The position numbers and the translations under genes are program-made. A DNA stretch of 64,000 bases from Kocuria palustris (GTDB taxonomy: Bacteria > Actinomycetota > Actinomycetes > Actinomycetales > Micrococcaceae). The notes under the pieces were generated by a model that saw only the letters and a program-made list of their open reading frames with translations, did no database searches and was not told the origin of the DNA. This document shows, one piece after another, positions 54,869 to 63,539 of this stretch; position 1 is the first letter of the stretch; each line of letters opens with the position of its first letter. Where the stretch lies: assembly GCF_016907795.1 (NCBI RefSeq), contig NZ_JAFBCR010000001.1:310001-374000 (forward strand), given 5' to 3'.

Positions 54869-57800
54869 CTAGAGCGATACTGAACCATCGCGCAGAGATC
54901 GGACGTAGGCCGAGTCCTGCAACGGTGCTGCAGGGACCAATTCGAGGCTCTCCTGCAGCAGCAGGTGAGCCGAGAAGACAGCGCCTTCGCCGGATCCGGG
55001 TCCCTCAGGAAAGAGGAATCCATCGAGCGCTCCGACCGGGACTAGCTTGCAGGTGTCCATTCCCAGCAGATGCTGGTGAGCAGACAGCGACCGGCTTCCA
55101 TGGCCCAGGCGCTTCATGCGTCGGTCGTGGGGCGCATCGGAGCTTCGAGCACCTGTGGTCGCATCCTCGTCGACGAGTCCCCCGATGACCAGGGTGTCGG
55201 GACCGGCCGACAGCCACATGGACAGGATGCAGTTCTCATCCAAGCTGTCGTAGTCGTCAGCGAACGCGACATATGCTCCGCTGACCTGCTTCAGACCGAG
55301 ATTATGCGCGGCACCCACATCCGCCTGAGGCGAGTGGAGGTACCTGACAGTCATCTCACGGTGATCGTCCGCGAACTCCCCCACGAGTGCCCGTGTGCCA
55401 TCATCCGATCCGTTCTCGACCACGATCACTTCCAGCAGATGCTCGGGGAACGTCTGTGCTCCCAGCGATTCGAGCAGTCGAGGGATCCTGTTGCCTCCGC
55501 TGTGCGTCGCCACGATGACGGAGACCTTCTCCTCCTCGAGAGGAGGCATCTCGGTGGTTCGCCATTGCGCCAGCAGCTGCTTGGCCAGGCGACGGGAGTC
55601 CTCAGTCGAGACGGCAGAGCCTCCCTGCATGGGCCGCGGCTCGGCCTGGGCAGACACCGGCACGCCGGCACTGCGCAGCAGACGCAGCAGTCGGGGCCGA
55701 AGGCTCCCGATGTCCTCCCAATGATCGGCGGTGCTCACTGAGATCGGGTGGCGCTGCAGCAGCTGCAGCAGCGCCGTTCGGTGCACTGCGCTCACGTGGT
55801 CGGCACGACGCGCCATCGTGGCGTAGAACGGCTCGTCCCAACGACTGGCTTCCAGCACGAAGCAGCCGGGGATGCCCAGGGCCCTGGCCTCATCGAACAT
55901 GCTCGCCGCAGGCAGGAGTTCGTCAGGAGTGCTCCGCCGCAGCCGTCCTGCCCACGAGCCGCCCTGATCGGCCGACGAGAAGACGATCAGAGCGTCCAGA
56001 TCTGCTGTCAGATGCTTTGTGGGCTCCTCCGGCTCGACTGGGCGCACTTCCTTGACCAGACTCTGGAGCTCGCGAAGAGTCGCGGAGTCGGCGACCACTG
56101 CCAGCCGAAGATCGCCGAGCTGTTTCAGCAGCTCCGCAGGGGCAGCCACCCGAGCCTGTGATGTGGCCTCCAGCATCGAGCGACGGAAGGCAGCTGGATC
56201 CTGGTCCGAACGGACTGCTGCATCGCCCAAGCGTAGATCGAATCGGCGGTCCAGCACGGACATGCCATCCACCGCTCGAATCCGGGAATCGGCCCGGAGA
56301 AAGACCACACGGGCCAGCTGCGCAGAGAGGTCCGGCGAGCCTGGGTCCTGAATGGCACGTTCGACAAGAGAGATGTCCGCATCGTCCGTGACGATCCAGT
56401 GCACTCGACCGCCCAGCCTGTCGGCGGCATGCGCCGCAGTGAGCGCAGCCCACCATGGTCCAGCGACAACCAGGTCCGAGATGCCTCGAGCCGCTGCCTC
56501 GCGGGCTATATCCGATGCGGCGACGTGCACCCACCGGTCGAATCGCAGTCCGCGCGCAGCCGGAACAGCCGCCATGCCACGGTCCTGCTGGACGTCAGGA
56601 AGCCGGGCCGGTGGAGTGTCAGGCTGCTGCAGGCCTGGTGGAGTGTCCAAGTCCACGGCGAAGCGGTCCAAGCCGTACTCGGACCATCGCACGGTCATCT
56701 GCCCGCCGCCTCGCACCAGCAGAACGTCGACCGGATCAGTGATCTGCTCGGATTCCGAACCGGCCTGGCTGTTCGACGGCGGCAGGAAGAGAGAGAAGCG
56801 TCGGGTGTCAGCTGCGACCAGGCCGCGGCACAGCAGCTCGAGGTCCTTCAGCTTCCCCTGCTCTTGAGCGGTCACCCGCACATGGGCATCAAGGTCAGAC
56901 AGGGCCGCTTCCGTATCACCGCGGTCGAGATCCGCGACGACGCGCTCGTAGAGCATGGTGCCTTGCATGGTGCTGGCTACCACCTCCTCGGCCCCATCAT
57001 CAGAGATGTCCCGGCTCGCCTGATCCAGCAGGGAGAACCACTGGTCGTTGCACACGACATCTGCGGAGTACCGGTCCGAGTGGCTGCGCGCAGCCTGCGA
57101 GAGCGCCGCGAACGACTCACGAGACTCGTTCGCCTCCAGGATCACCTTCGCGATCTCCTCGGAGGAATCATGGACGAAACGGCCCCCGATGATCTCCTCG
57201 GCGCCCTCGCGCCGCCATGCCACGGGAACTGCCCCACTTCTGGCACCTTCGATGGCTGCCATGTGGAAGGTCTCTCGGGTGGATGTCGACAGGACCCAGC
57301 CGACCTTCCGCAGCCAATTGCCCATATCGGGCCCGAACGGCTCGAAGGCGATGTGCTCGCGCAAGCGCGGAGACCGGCCGATCCTGCGGAAGAACTCCCG
57401 GTATGCGTCCTGGTGGGCGGCCTTCTTCCACTCCCACACGTAGTTCCAAGGCGGGTTGCCCTTGAGATGCAGGATGTACCGATCATCGTGCTCGAGGAGG
57501 ATCTCCAAGACGTCCAGGGCACGATCCGGGCGCTTCAGGATCGGAACATATCCGATGAGCGCCAGATGGAAATGGGCGCCGTCCAGCTTGGGCCGGTCCA
57601 GGTCATCTGCATTGACGCTGTTCGGGATGACGATGACCTTCTCCGCAGGCCAATCCTTCATCTCGAGGCAGCGCTGCCGATAGAACTCGGAAGCCACCAC
57701 GATGCGATGCACATTGTGGATCTCGAGCTCATCGATCCAGGTGGAGAGCAGCTCGAAGCCGTGCAGATGGACGATGAGCTTCTGCTCGGGGCGGACATTC

Positions 57801-59071
57801 TGCGAATACCAGATCGCGTTGTGAGCCGCGAACTCCGCGATGATCACATCCGCCCATTCGAGGTACTTCCGGCTCGCCCAAGGCTGCGGCCGCGAATGAT
57901 GCACGAACCTGTCCACTCTGACGTCGAAATCGTCCTGGACCGCCAAGCGATCCACCAGATCGCCAGAGAACTTGAAATCGCTTCCAGCCAGGACCACCCG
58001 GGGCTTCCGCTGTTCGTCCTGGGCCGGCCGCCTGCGTAGGGTGCGGGTCTCCGAGAGAAGGGACGCGAAGGACGCGGCACCAGCGTCCTGGGTCTGGGGG
58101 CTCAGCTCTTCGCCGGACCCCGGAAGAAGCGCGCCTTCCACGTCCGTGGTGACCGTCATGCGCCTCGCCACAGCGATCTGACGCCCGATCTCGGCCAGGG
58201 CAGGCGCTGGATCCTCCGGCATGATCAGAACCCGATCTGCCGTGCTCTCAGCTGAGAGCTCCAGCAGGGGCAGGCTCTGGATCTCCGCACCCGGGAAATC
58301 GAGCAGAGCGCTTGCCTCACGGCGCCCCGTCTCTGCCTCAGCCGTGCCGCAAACCAGCAGACGAACCGGACGGCGCTGCTCTCGAGCCCGCGCCGTGATA
58401 TCGCGGGCAGACGGCATCGGCGATTCGCCCCAGAGGCTGAGGTCGACGACCACAGACCGGTCTGCGGGAGCCTCCGTGGGCGCCGGGGCCTGGTCGAGCA
58501 GCAGCTCGAGCATCGGCGCGACACGGGTCTTGGAGGTCGCTGCGCGGCTCCGGCTCTCCACGACCGATCGCTGCTGCTCGCTGGTGGTGACGATCCGGTA
58601 GCTGCCCGTGGCGATGTGCTCCAGCTCGGCGACCCTGCGTTCCGGCAGCACAGCAGCCATGACCGGGTCGTCATCGATCAGCGACCACAGCTTCTGCGTG
58701 AGCGTCCCCCCCGACGCTGCATCGCAGCACAGCGAGAAGCCCTGCGCCACGACGATGTCGATGTCCTCCTGGGCACCGAGGGCTGTGAGCTGTCGGCTCA
58801 CTGCATCGTGGCGATACGAGGTCTCGCCAAGTGCTGCGTCTTCGCTGCCGGTCTTCGGCGCTGATACGACAGCTGCCCCCAAGGCCTCCAGCGTGCTGTG
58901 CATGGGGAGGCGCTGCACGGCGCCTGAGACGAAGGTGACCTCAGCGCCTTCACGCAGCAGATCTCTCACGACAGCACCGAGCCATGCCTGAGCCAGCGCA
59001 CCGTCAGCCTCCTCCACCTCGGCTGCGACGAGTACAGACACGGCCTTCCTGCGGGTCTCCGTCACCGTCAC
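54869..59071 (-). CDS. 1400-residue multi-module glycosyltransferase (GT4 plus GT2)
   Basis: A very large soluble protein, apparently with four modules. Residues 1-330 look like a degenerate GT-B N-terminal half (VLVAAEVEEADGALAQAWLG, then IDIVVAQGFSLC). Residues 345-700 are a GT4-like GT-B enzyme (LIVHLHGFELLSTWIDELE, VIPNSVNADDLDRP, FGPDMGNWLRKVGWVLSTST, then ETFHMAAIEGARSGAVPVAW). Residues 780-1140 resemble another GT-B without clear catalytic motifs. Residues about 1170-1400 are GT2 (VSVIVATHSGGNRIPRLLESL, VENGSDDGTRALV, and AFADDYDSLDEN as the metal motif). It could add two different sugars, for example in an alternating polymer (inference). The GTG start overlaps the previous stop (GTGA). 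Confidence 0.85.
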   Translation of the reverse strand: MTVTETRRKAVSVLVAAEVEEADGALAQAWLGAVVRDLLREGAEVTFVSGAVQRLPMHSTLEALGAAVVSAPKTGSEDAALGETSYRHDAVSRQLTALGAQEDIDIVVAQGFSLCCDAASGGTLTQKLWSLIDDDPVMAAVLPERRVAELEHIATGSYRIVTTSEQQRSVVESRSRAATSKTRVAPMLELLLDQAPAPTEAPADRSVVVDLSLWGESPMPSARDITARAREQRRPVRLLVCGTAEAETGRREASALLDFPGAEIQSLPLLELSAESTADRVLIMPEDPAPALAEIGRQIAVARRMTVTTDVEGALLPGSGEELSPQTQDAGAASFASLLSETRTLRRRPAQDEQRKPRVVLAGSDFKFSGDLVDRLAVQDDFDVRVDRFVHHSRPQPWASRKYLEWADVIIAEFAAHNAIWYSQNVRPEQKLIVHLHGFELLSTWIDELEIHNVHRIVVASEFYRQRCLEMKDWPAEKVIVIPNSVNADDLDRPKLDGAHFHLALIGYVPILKRPDRALDVLEILLEHDDRYILHLKGNPPWNYVWEWKKAAHQDAYREFFRRIGRSPRLREHIAFEPFGPDMGNWLRKVGWVLSTSTRETFHMAAIEGARSGAVPVAWRREGAEEIIGGRFVHDSSEEIAKVILEANESRESFAALSQAARSHSDRYSADVVCNDQWFSLLDQASRDISDDGAEEVVASTMQGTMLYERVVADLDRGDTEAALSDLDAHVRVTAQEQGKLKDLELLCRGLVAADTRRFSLFLPPSNSQAGSESEQITDPVDVLLVRGGGQMTVRWSEYGLDRFAVDLDTPPGLQQPDTPPARLPDVQQDRGMAAVPAARGLRFDRWVHVAASDIAREAAARGISDLVVAGPWWAALTAAHAADRLGGRVHWIVTDDADISLVERAIQDPGSPDLSAQLARVVFLRADSRIRAVDGMSVLDRRFDLRLGDAAVRSDQDPAAFRRSMLEATSQARVAAPAELLKQLGDLRLAVVADSATLRELQSLVKEVRPVEPEEPTKHLTADLDALIVFSSADQGGSWAGRLRRSTPDELLPAASMFDEARALGIPGCFVLEASRWDEPFYATMARRADHVSAVHRTALLQLLQRHPISVSTADHWEDIGSLRPRLLRLLRSAGVPVSAQAEPRPMQGGSAVSTEDSRRLAKQLLAQWRTTEMPPLEEEKVSVIVATHSGGNRIPRLLESLGAQTFPEHLLEVIVVENGSDDGTRALVGEFADDHREMTVRYLHSPQADVGAAHNLGLKQVSGAYVAFADDYDSLDENCILSMWLSAGPDTLVIGGLVDEDATTGARSSDAPHDRRMKRLGHGSRSLSAHQHLLGMDTCKLVPVGALDGFLFPEGPGSGEGAVFSAHLLLQESLELVPAAPLQDSAYVRSLRDGSVSL

Positions 59072-59625
59072 TCCATTCCCTCACGCATCGCGGTAATCCG
59101 GCTCAGTTCGGCCCATACCCGGCCCTGCACTGCGTGCTCCTCCAGATCGGTGTCGGGGATCTGATTCATCCACTGCGTCGTCGTGGCGTCGATGAGCCTC
59201 CAGTTCGGACCCTGGCTGCGCCGTGGCGATGCGAGGGCGAGCACGCTGCGACCCGTCTCGCGGAAGATCCTGCCTGCCTCGAAGATCTCATCGGCCAGCT
59301 GGCGTCCGACACCGGAGTCGGCTCCCATCCACGGGCCGGCGTCGAAGGCCTCCTCATCGATGATCAGAACGGTGGCCTGGGTTCGCCGCGCCTGCAGAGC
59401 GGCGGCTCCTGGAATCGCCGCTTCCACGTCAAGCGGCTCCCGCAGCAGAGCGAGCGTGGCCGGGGCCGCTACAGCCAGCGCATCGGACACGCCTGACTTG
59501 TTCGGATCCTGCAGCAACGAGTGCAGATCCAGGCCGAATCGCGATTCGTTCACGGGAGGAGTCGACGCCCTGCCCAACGACCTCAGCAGTTCGGAGACAT
59601 GCATCAGATCAAGTTCTGCGCTCAT
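59068..59625 (-). CDS. Hypothetical protein in the polysaccharide operon, 185 residues
   Basis: A soluble protein starting MSAELDLMHVSELLRSLGRA. It contains LDVEAAIPGAAALQARRTQATVLIIDEEAFDAG (core ATVLIIDEEAFDAGPW) and GRQLADEIFEAGRIFRETGRSVLAL, which resemble the N-terminal half of a GT-B fold but are too short for an enzyme. It overlaps both neighbours (TGATG upstream, GTGA downstream), so its dosage is tied to the two glycosyltransferases. It may be an accessory subunit. No family is recognised. Confidence 0.7.
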   Translation of the reverse strand: MSAELDLMHVSELLRSLGRASTPPVNESRFGLDLHSLLQDPNKSGVSDALAVAAPATLALLREPLDVEAAIPGAAALQARRTQATVLIIDEEAFDAGPWMGADSGVGRQLADEIFEAGRIFRETGRSVLALASPRRSQGPNWRLIDATTTQWMNQIPDTDLEEHAVQGRVWAELSRITAMREGME

Positions 59626-61289
59626 CAGAGCTGGTCCTCCACTTCCGGGAACTTGTCCACGACCATGCTCCACAGGGCATCACGGGCGCTGTAGACATCG
59701 CCGACCGGCGTCTTCACCGTCACCGGCTTGGACGAGAGGATCGATCCCTCCTCGAGGAACCCCCAGACCTTGGCCCGGGATCCGCTGTAATCGCTCCATT
59801 TGGAGGGGAGATAGGGGTTGACCTCGTGATGATCGCCCGACCGGGCATCGTTGACAATGAGATAGTCCATGAGGTCCGAGGTGGCCAGGAACTCCAGATA
59901 CGGCAGGGCTGAGTTCAGAGCCACCTGGTCTTCCATCCCCTGCGCTCCCACGCCGTCGATCGCACGAGCCACCAACGCGTCGAACTGGGCCTTGGAGAAC
60001 TGCCGCGGGCGACGCGAATTCTCTCCAGCAGGGATGTAGTTCGTGAACACATGCAGCCGCACACGATCGCGCAGCACCGGAGGCAGTCCGCGCATGGCCG
60101 ATGTGACCTCACGGATGCTTCGGCTCGAATAGAATTCACCGAAATAGGCGAGGTTCACGAAGTCCGGATCGACGCGGTACGGCGATCCGAGACGCTCGTA
60201 GTACGGTCGCGGCAAGGTGGGGTGATTGCTCACTCGACTATGCCGCTCGACGCGAGCTGCCAGCTCCGGATTCGAGATGGTCGCGAGCATGGTCTGCTTC
60301 TGATGCTCGTTCGTGAAGATGATCTCGTCAGCGAACGCATATACCAGCCGCTCCGCGAAGGCGAAGATCGAGAACTCCTCATCGGGAATTCCGCCGTACA
60401 GCTCCTCGACCCGTCGACGCAAGGGACCCGAGACCTCGTCCTCGACGACAGGGCCGCCACGAAGAAGGCCCTCCACATCGAGGGAGAGCGGATCGGAGAA
60501 CTCAGCGATCCACCGGACCTCAGGATTCCTGAGCTTGAACTCGGCCCCGGCGTAGAGCGAAGGGGCCCACATGGCTCGCGAGTACACGAAGTCATAGCCG
60601 CCGTTGGACGCCATGAATCCCTCGGCCAGGCGCGACGCCTGGACGGCGAATGCCTTGAACGGAGACCAAGAAGCCCAGGAGGGGTTCAGCGGCAGGAAGG
60701 TCTTCCGATTGACGTACGGTTGGGAGATGGCCTCGACCGTGAAGTCCTGCTTCTTCTTGTGGAGGAACGAGCAGGCGATGACGTCGACGCTGCGGCCGAA
60801 ATCCCGCAGCCGCTTCGAGGCAACAGACGCACCGGTGTCCTGGAACGGAGAGAAGTTGTACAGCAGGGCCAGCCCCTCCGAAGAAGGGCGCACTGAATCC
60901 CACGGGAAGACCGAAGACGCACCTTGGATCAGGTCGGTGATCTCCCGGCGCTGCTGAGGATCTGCCTGCTGCAGCACATCTCGCAACCATGCCACGGCGT
61001 CCAGCGCCGATTGGTCCAGCGTGCTGGACACCTCCGGCCGGTGCATCGCCACCTCATGCAGGTGAGCGTGCACTTCGACGCACCGCCGAACCATGTCCTC
61101 TGCGGCTCCGCCCAGATCAGCACTGGGCTCGCTGCGGTCGCTCTGGCCCTCGACGTCATCTGCGCCCAGGCCCACGAGCGCCTCTGCGCCCACCGCAGTC
61201 GCAGCACTGGAGAGAGCGTCATCAACGGCGAGTGAAGCCGTGTGCAAGACCTCGCTGGTCAGCAGACCTCGGGGATGAGAGTCCCTCAA
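59625..61289 (-). CDS. GT-B glycosyltransferase
   Basis: A 554-residue protein. The N-terminal 120 residues are helical and acidic; a GT4-like fold follows (LALLYNFSPFQDTGASVASKRL, DVIACSFLHKKKQDF, GGYDFVYSRAMWAPSLYAG, EIIFTNEHQKQTML, and VNLAYFGEFYSSRSI). The conserved C-terminal E-x7-E motif is not obvious, so it is a diverged member. The TTG start overlaps the previous stop (TTGA); the overlap, and GAGGA nine bases upstream, support it. It probably adds a sugar in polymer assembly; donor and acceptor are unknown. Confidence 0.78.
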   Translation of the reverse strand: MRDSHPRGLLTSEVLHTASLAVDDALSSAATAVGAEALVGLGADDVEGQSDRSEPSADLGGAAEDMVRRCVEVHAHLHEVAMHRPEVSSTLDQSALDAVAWLRDVLQQADPQQRREITDLIQGASSVFPWDSVRPSSEGLALLYNFSPFQDTGASVASKRLRDFGRSVDVIACSFLHKKKQDFTVEAISQPYVNRKTFLPLNPSWASWSPFKAFAVQASRLAEGFMASNGGYDFVYSRAMWAPSLYAGAEFKLRNPEVRWIAEFSDPLSLDVEGLLRGGPVVEDEVSGPLRRRVEELYGGIPDEEFSIFAFAERLVYAFADEIIFTNEHQKQTMLATISNPELAARVERHSRVSNHPTLPRPYYERLGSPYRVDPDFVNLAYFGEFYSSRSIREVTSAMRGLPPVLRDRVRLHVFTNYIPAGENSRRPRQFSKAQFDALVARAIDGVGAQGMEDQVALNSALPYLEFLATSDLMDYLIVNDARSGDHHEVNPYLPSKWSDYSGSRAKVWGFLEEGSILSSKPVTVKTPVGDVYSARDALWSMVVDKFPEVEDQL

Positions 61290-61696
61290 CGACCCGCGTC
61301 CTCAGCACGTGCAGCTGCGTCCATCTGCAGACGGAGCATCCGCACCTCCCGACGGAACTCGTTCGCGTACGCCGCGAACTCCTCGGTGTTCAGCTCGGTC
61401 ATCTGACGCGCGAGCTGATCGAATCCGATTCGGTCAGCCGCCTCCGCGGCCGCATTGAGCTTCTTGGTGGCGTTGTCGAGGCCAGCGCGGGCCTGCTTGG
61501 TCCCCTTGCGCTGAGACGTGTTCTGCCTGCGCATGCGCAGGTGCTCAGTCAGCGGGGTGAGCGCCAGCGAGCTGCCGATTAGAGCGAGGCTCGTCCGCTG
61601 ATGGCCCAGGACCGCCATACCCGCAGCAGCTGCACCGAAGAACACCCCCGAACCGAGGGCACCGAGATAGATCTGCTTCTCTCGAGCTGCGTCCAT
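61286..61696 (-). CDS. Small membrane protein with C-terminal coiled coil
   Basis: A 136-residue protein with two hydrophobic segments near the N-terminus (YLGALGSGVFFGAAAAGMAV and TSLALIGSSLALTPL). A long charged helix follows (KQARAGLDNATKKLNAAAEA, then EFAAYANEFRREVRMLRLQM) that is likely a coiled coil. No enzyme motif is present. GAAGGAG precedes the ATG. It sits between wecC and the GT-B gene in one operon, so it may anchor or organise the glycosyltransferases at the membrane (inference). Confidence 0.75.
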   Translation of the reverse strand: MDAAREKQIYLGALGSGVFFGAAAAGMAVLGHQRTSLALIGSSLALTPLTEHLRMRRQNTSQRKGTKQARAGLDNATKKLNAAAEAADRIGFDQLARQMTELNTEEFAAYANEFRREVRMLRLQMDAAARAEDAGR

Positions 61697-61744
61697 GATC
61701 CTTGTGTCTCCTTCTGATCGAGTCGGGGAACCGGGGTGATCGGC

Positions 61745-63007
61745 TCAGCGCCAGAGGCCCTTGGTATCCACCACAGCCTTGCCCTTCAGCGCCGCAGCAG
61801 GAACAGCCTTGAACTCATCGTGATCCACCAGCACCAGCACCACATCAGCACGCTCGATCGCCTCCGCAGTCTCGGCCAGCTCCACATTCGCCAACCCAGA
61901 CAGCACCTCCGGCAACTCCGACACATTCGGCTCCACCGCCAACACCGAGACCTCCGGCATCGACTCAGCCAGATCCTTGGCGATGTTCAACGCCGGCGAC
62001 TCCCGCAGATCATCGATATTCGCCTTGAACGCCAACCCCAGCGCCGCCACCACAGGCCTCTGGCGACCAGCCAGCGCCTCACGCACCTTGCCGATCACCC
62101 ACCGCGGCTTCCCATCATTGACCTCACGCGCCGTGCGGATCAGATTCGAGTTCTCCCGATCCGAAGACACGATGAACCACGGATCCACCGCAATGCAGTG
62201 CCCACCCACACCCGGACCCGGCTGCAGGATGTTCACCCGCGGATGATGATTGGCAAGCTCGATCAGCTCCCACACATCGATCCCCAGCTTGTCCGAGATC
62301 AACGACAGCTCATTCGCGAAAGCGATGTTCACATCACGGAACGAGTTCTCCGTCAGCTTCGCCATCTCCGCCGTGACATCATCCGTGACCAGCAGCTCAC
62401 CCTCACAGAACGTGGCATACACAGCCTTGCCCCGAGCGGCCGCCTCCGCAGTCATGCCCCCGATGATCCGGTCATTCGTGACCAGCTCCTCCATCGCACG
62501 CCCGGGCAGGATCCGCTCCGGGCAGTACGCCATATGGATCAGCTTCTTACCGCCCTGGGCCGCCTCCTCCGGATCCACCGTCAGATCCGGCCGAGCCTCC
62601 GTCAGCACCCGACCAAGCAGACGCGTGGTCTGCGGCGGCGAGGTCGACTCCAGGATCACCAGCTCATCACCCTCAAGCAGCGGAGCAATGCTGCGACCAG
62701 CAGCCTCGATATACGAGGTATCCCCCACATAGTCATCCTTGAACGGCGTCGGCACCGCGATCACGAACGCATCACCATGCTGCATCTCCGTCGAAGCCGT
62801 CAGCTGACCGGAGTCCACCGCACGCTTGAGCTCCTCCTCCAGGCCCGGCTCCACGATCGTGACCTCACCACGAGCCACCCGCTCCACCACAGACTCATTC
62901 ACATCCACGCCCTTGACCCGCACACCGCTGTTCGCCAGCGTCACCGCGGTCGGCAGGCCGATATAGCCCAACCCCACGAACACGACAGTCTGCTCGGTCT
63001 CACTCAT
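61745..63007 (-). CDS. wecC: UDP-N-acetyl-D-mannosamine dehydrogenase
   Basis: A 420-residue NAD-dependent enzyme that oxidises UDP-ManNAc twice, to UDP-ManNAcA. It shows the Rossmann start VVFVGLGYIGLPTAVTLANSG, the catalytic Lys region AEMAKLTENSFRDVNIAFANE (core KLTENSFRDVNIAF), the catalytic Cys in GPGVGGHCIAVDPWF and LGLAFKANIDDLRESPA. It resembles WecC more than UDP-glucose dehydrogenase, and the presence of wecB supports that. ATG at 63007 is preferred to GTG at 63013 because AAGGA is then at a usable distance. It heads the minus-strand operon that runs to 54869. Confidence 0.94.
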   Translation of the reverse strand: MSETEQTVVFVGLGYIGLPTAVTLANSGVRVKGVDVNESVVERVARGEVTIVEPGLEEELKRAVDSGQLTASTEMQHGDAFVIAVPTPFKDDYVGDTSYIEAAGRSIAPLLEGDELVILESTSPPQTTRLLGRVLTEARPDLTVDPEEAAQGGKKLIHMAYCPERILPGRAMEELVTNDRIIGGMTAEAAARGKAVYATFCEGELLVTDDVTAEMAKLTENSFRDVNIAFANELSLISDKLGIDVWELIELANHHPRVNILQPGPGVGGHCIAVDPWFIVSSDRENSNLIRTAREVNDGKPRWVIGKVREALAGRQRPVVAALGLAFKANIDDLRESPALNIAKDLAESMPEVSVLAVEPNVSELPEVLSGLANVELAETAEAIERADVVLVLVDHDEFKAVPAAALKGKAVVDTKGLWR

Positions 63008-63102
63008 GTGCACTCATCCTTGATCTCCGCCTCAGCGGTCGCTCCACGATGACCTCACCCGTCAGCAAGATGTGGACTGCTCTGGGCGCGCGGCCGGCGC
63101 AC

Positions 63103-63108
63103 ATCCTA
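63103..63108 (-). promoter_or_regulatory. -10 hexamer TAGGAT of the wecC operon
   Basis: TAGGAT lies inside the small palindrome CACATCCTATGTG, giving a leader of about 90 bases before the wecC ATG. No clear -35. Confidence 0.45.
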
Positions 63109-63450
63109 TGTGCAGACGAGGGCGGGGCTTCGGAATTTCGCGCCCACCCTACAGTTCCAACGACTCCACGAGCCGCACCGGACTCGGACTCGCGGCAGGG
63201 GCACTGCGTGTACCGCGACGCGGCACTCCCCCGAGCGTTCCCGCACGCCATCCACACTCTGGAGCCGACCCCGATGCCCACTGCCACGCCCACCCCTCGA
63301 CCCGCGGGCGGCCGGCGAGCAGTCACCTGAAGCGGGTCCCTCGGGACGCTGGAGCATGATCGCCCACAGCGCCAGCCTTCAGCCGCAGGACAATCGCTCC
63401 GAGAAGCAAGGAGCCGTCCCCTCAAGGCACTCAAGGCTGCGGTGGGGCTC

Positions 63451-63495
63451 CTGCGCGTGATCGCCGCGCACAAGCACGGGCTCTTCCAGCTCGGG
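63451..63495 (+). pseudogene. Relic of a LuxR-type response-regulator 3' end
   Basis: The frame reads LRVIAAHKHGLFQL, close to LVIAAHKAGLIQL at the end of the response regulator at 50719. Over 36 aligned bases I count 31 identities. The stop codon and upstream parts are lost. It lies 45 bp upstream of the second wecB repeat, as the intact gene lies 56 bp upstream of the first. Confidence 0.6.
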
Positions 63496-63539
63496 CCTGA
63501 GCACTTCCGCGTCGACACCCTGCGTCACGACCCAATAAT

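Larger units (their letters stand above)
63014..63539. other. Gene-free region upstream of wecC and of the second wecB copy
   Basis: 526 bases without a credible intact gene. They contain the wecC-operon -10 (63103-63108), a short relic of a response-regulator 3' end (63451-63495), and otherwise only sequence with no recognised similarity. The divergent arrangement resembles the RR-wecB junction at 51403, diverged. Confidence 0.6.
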
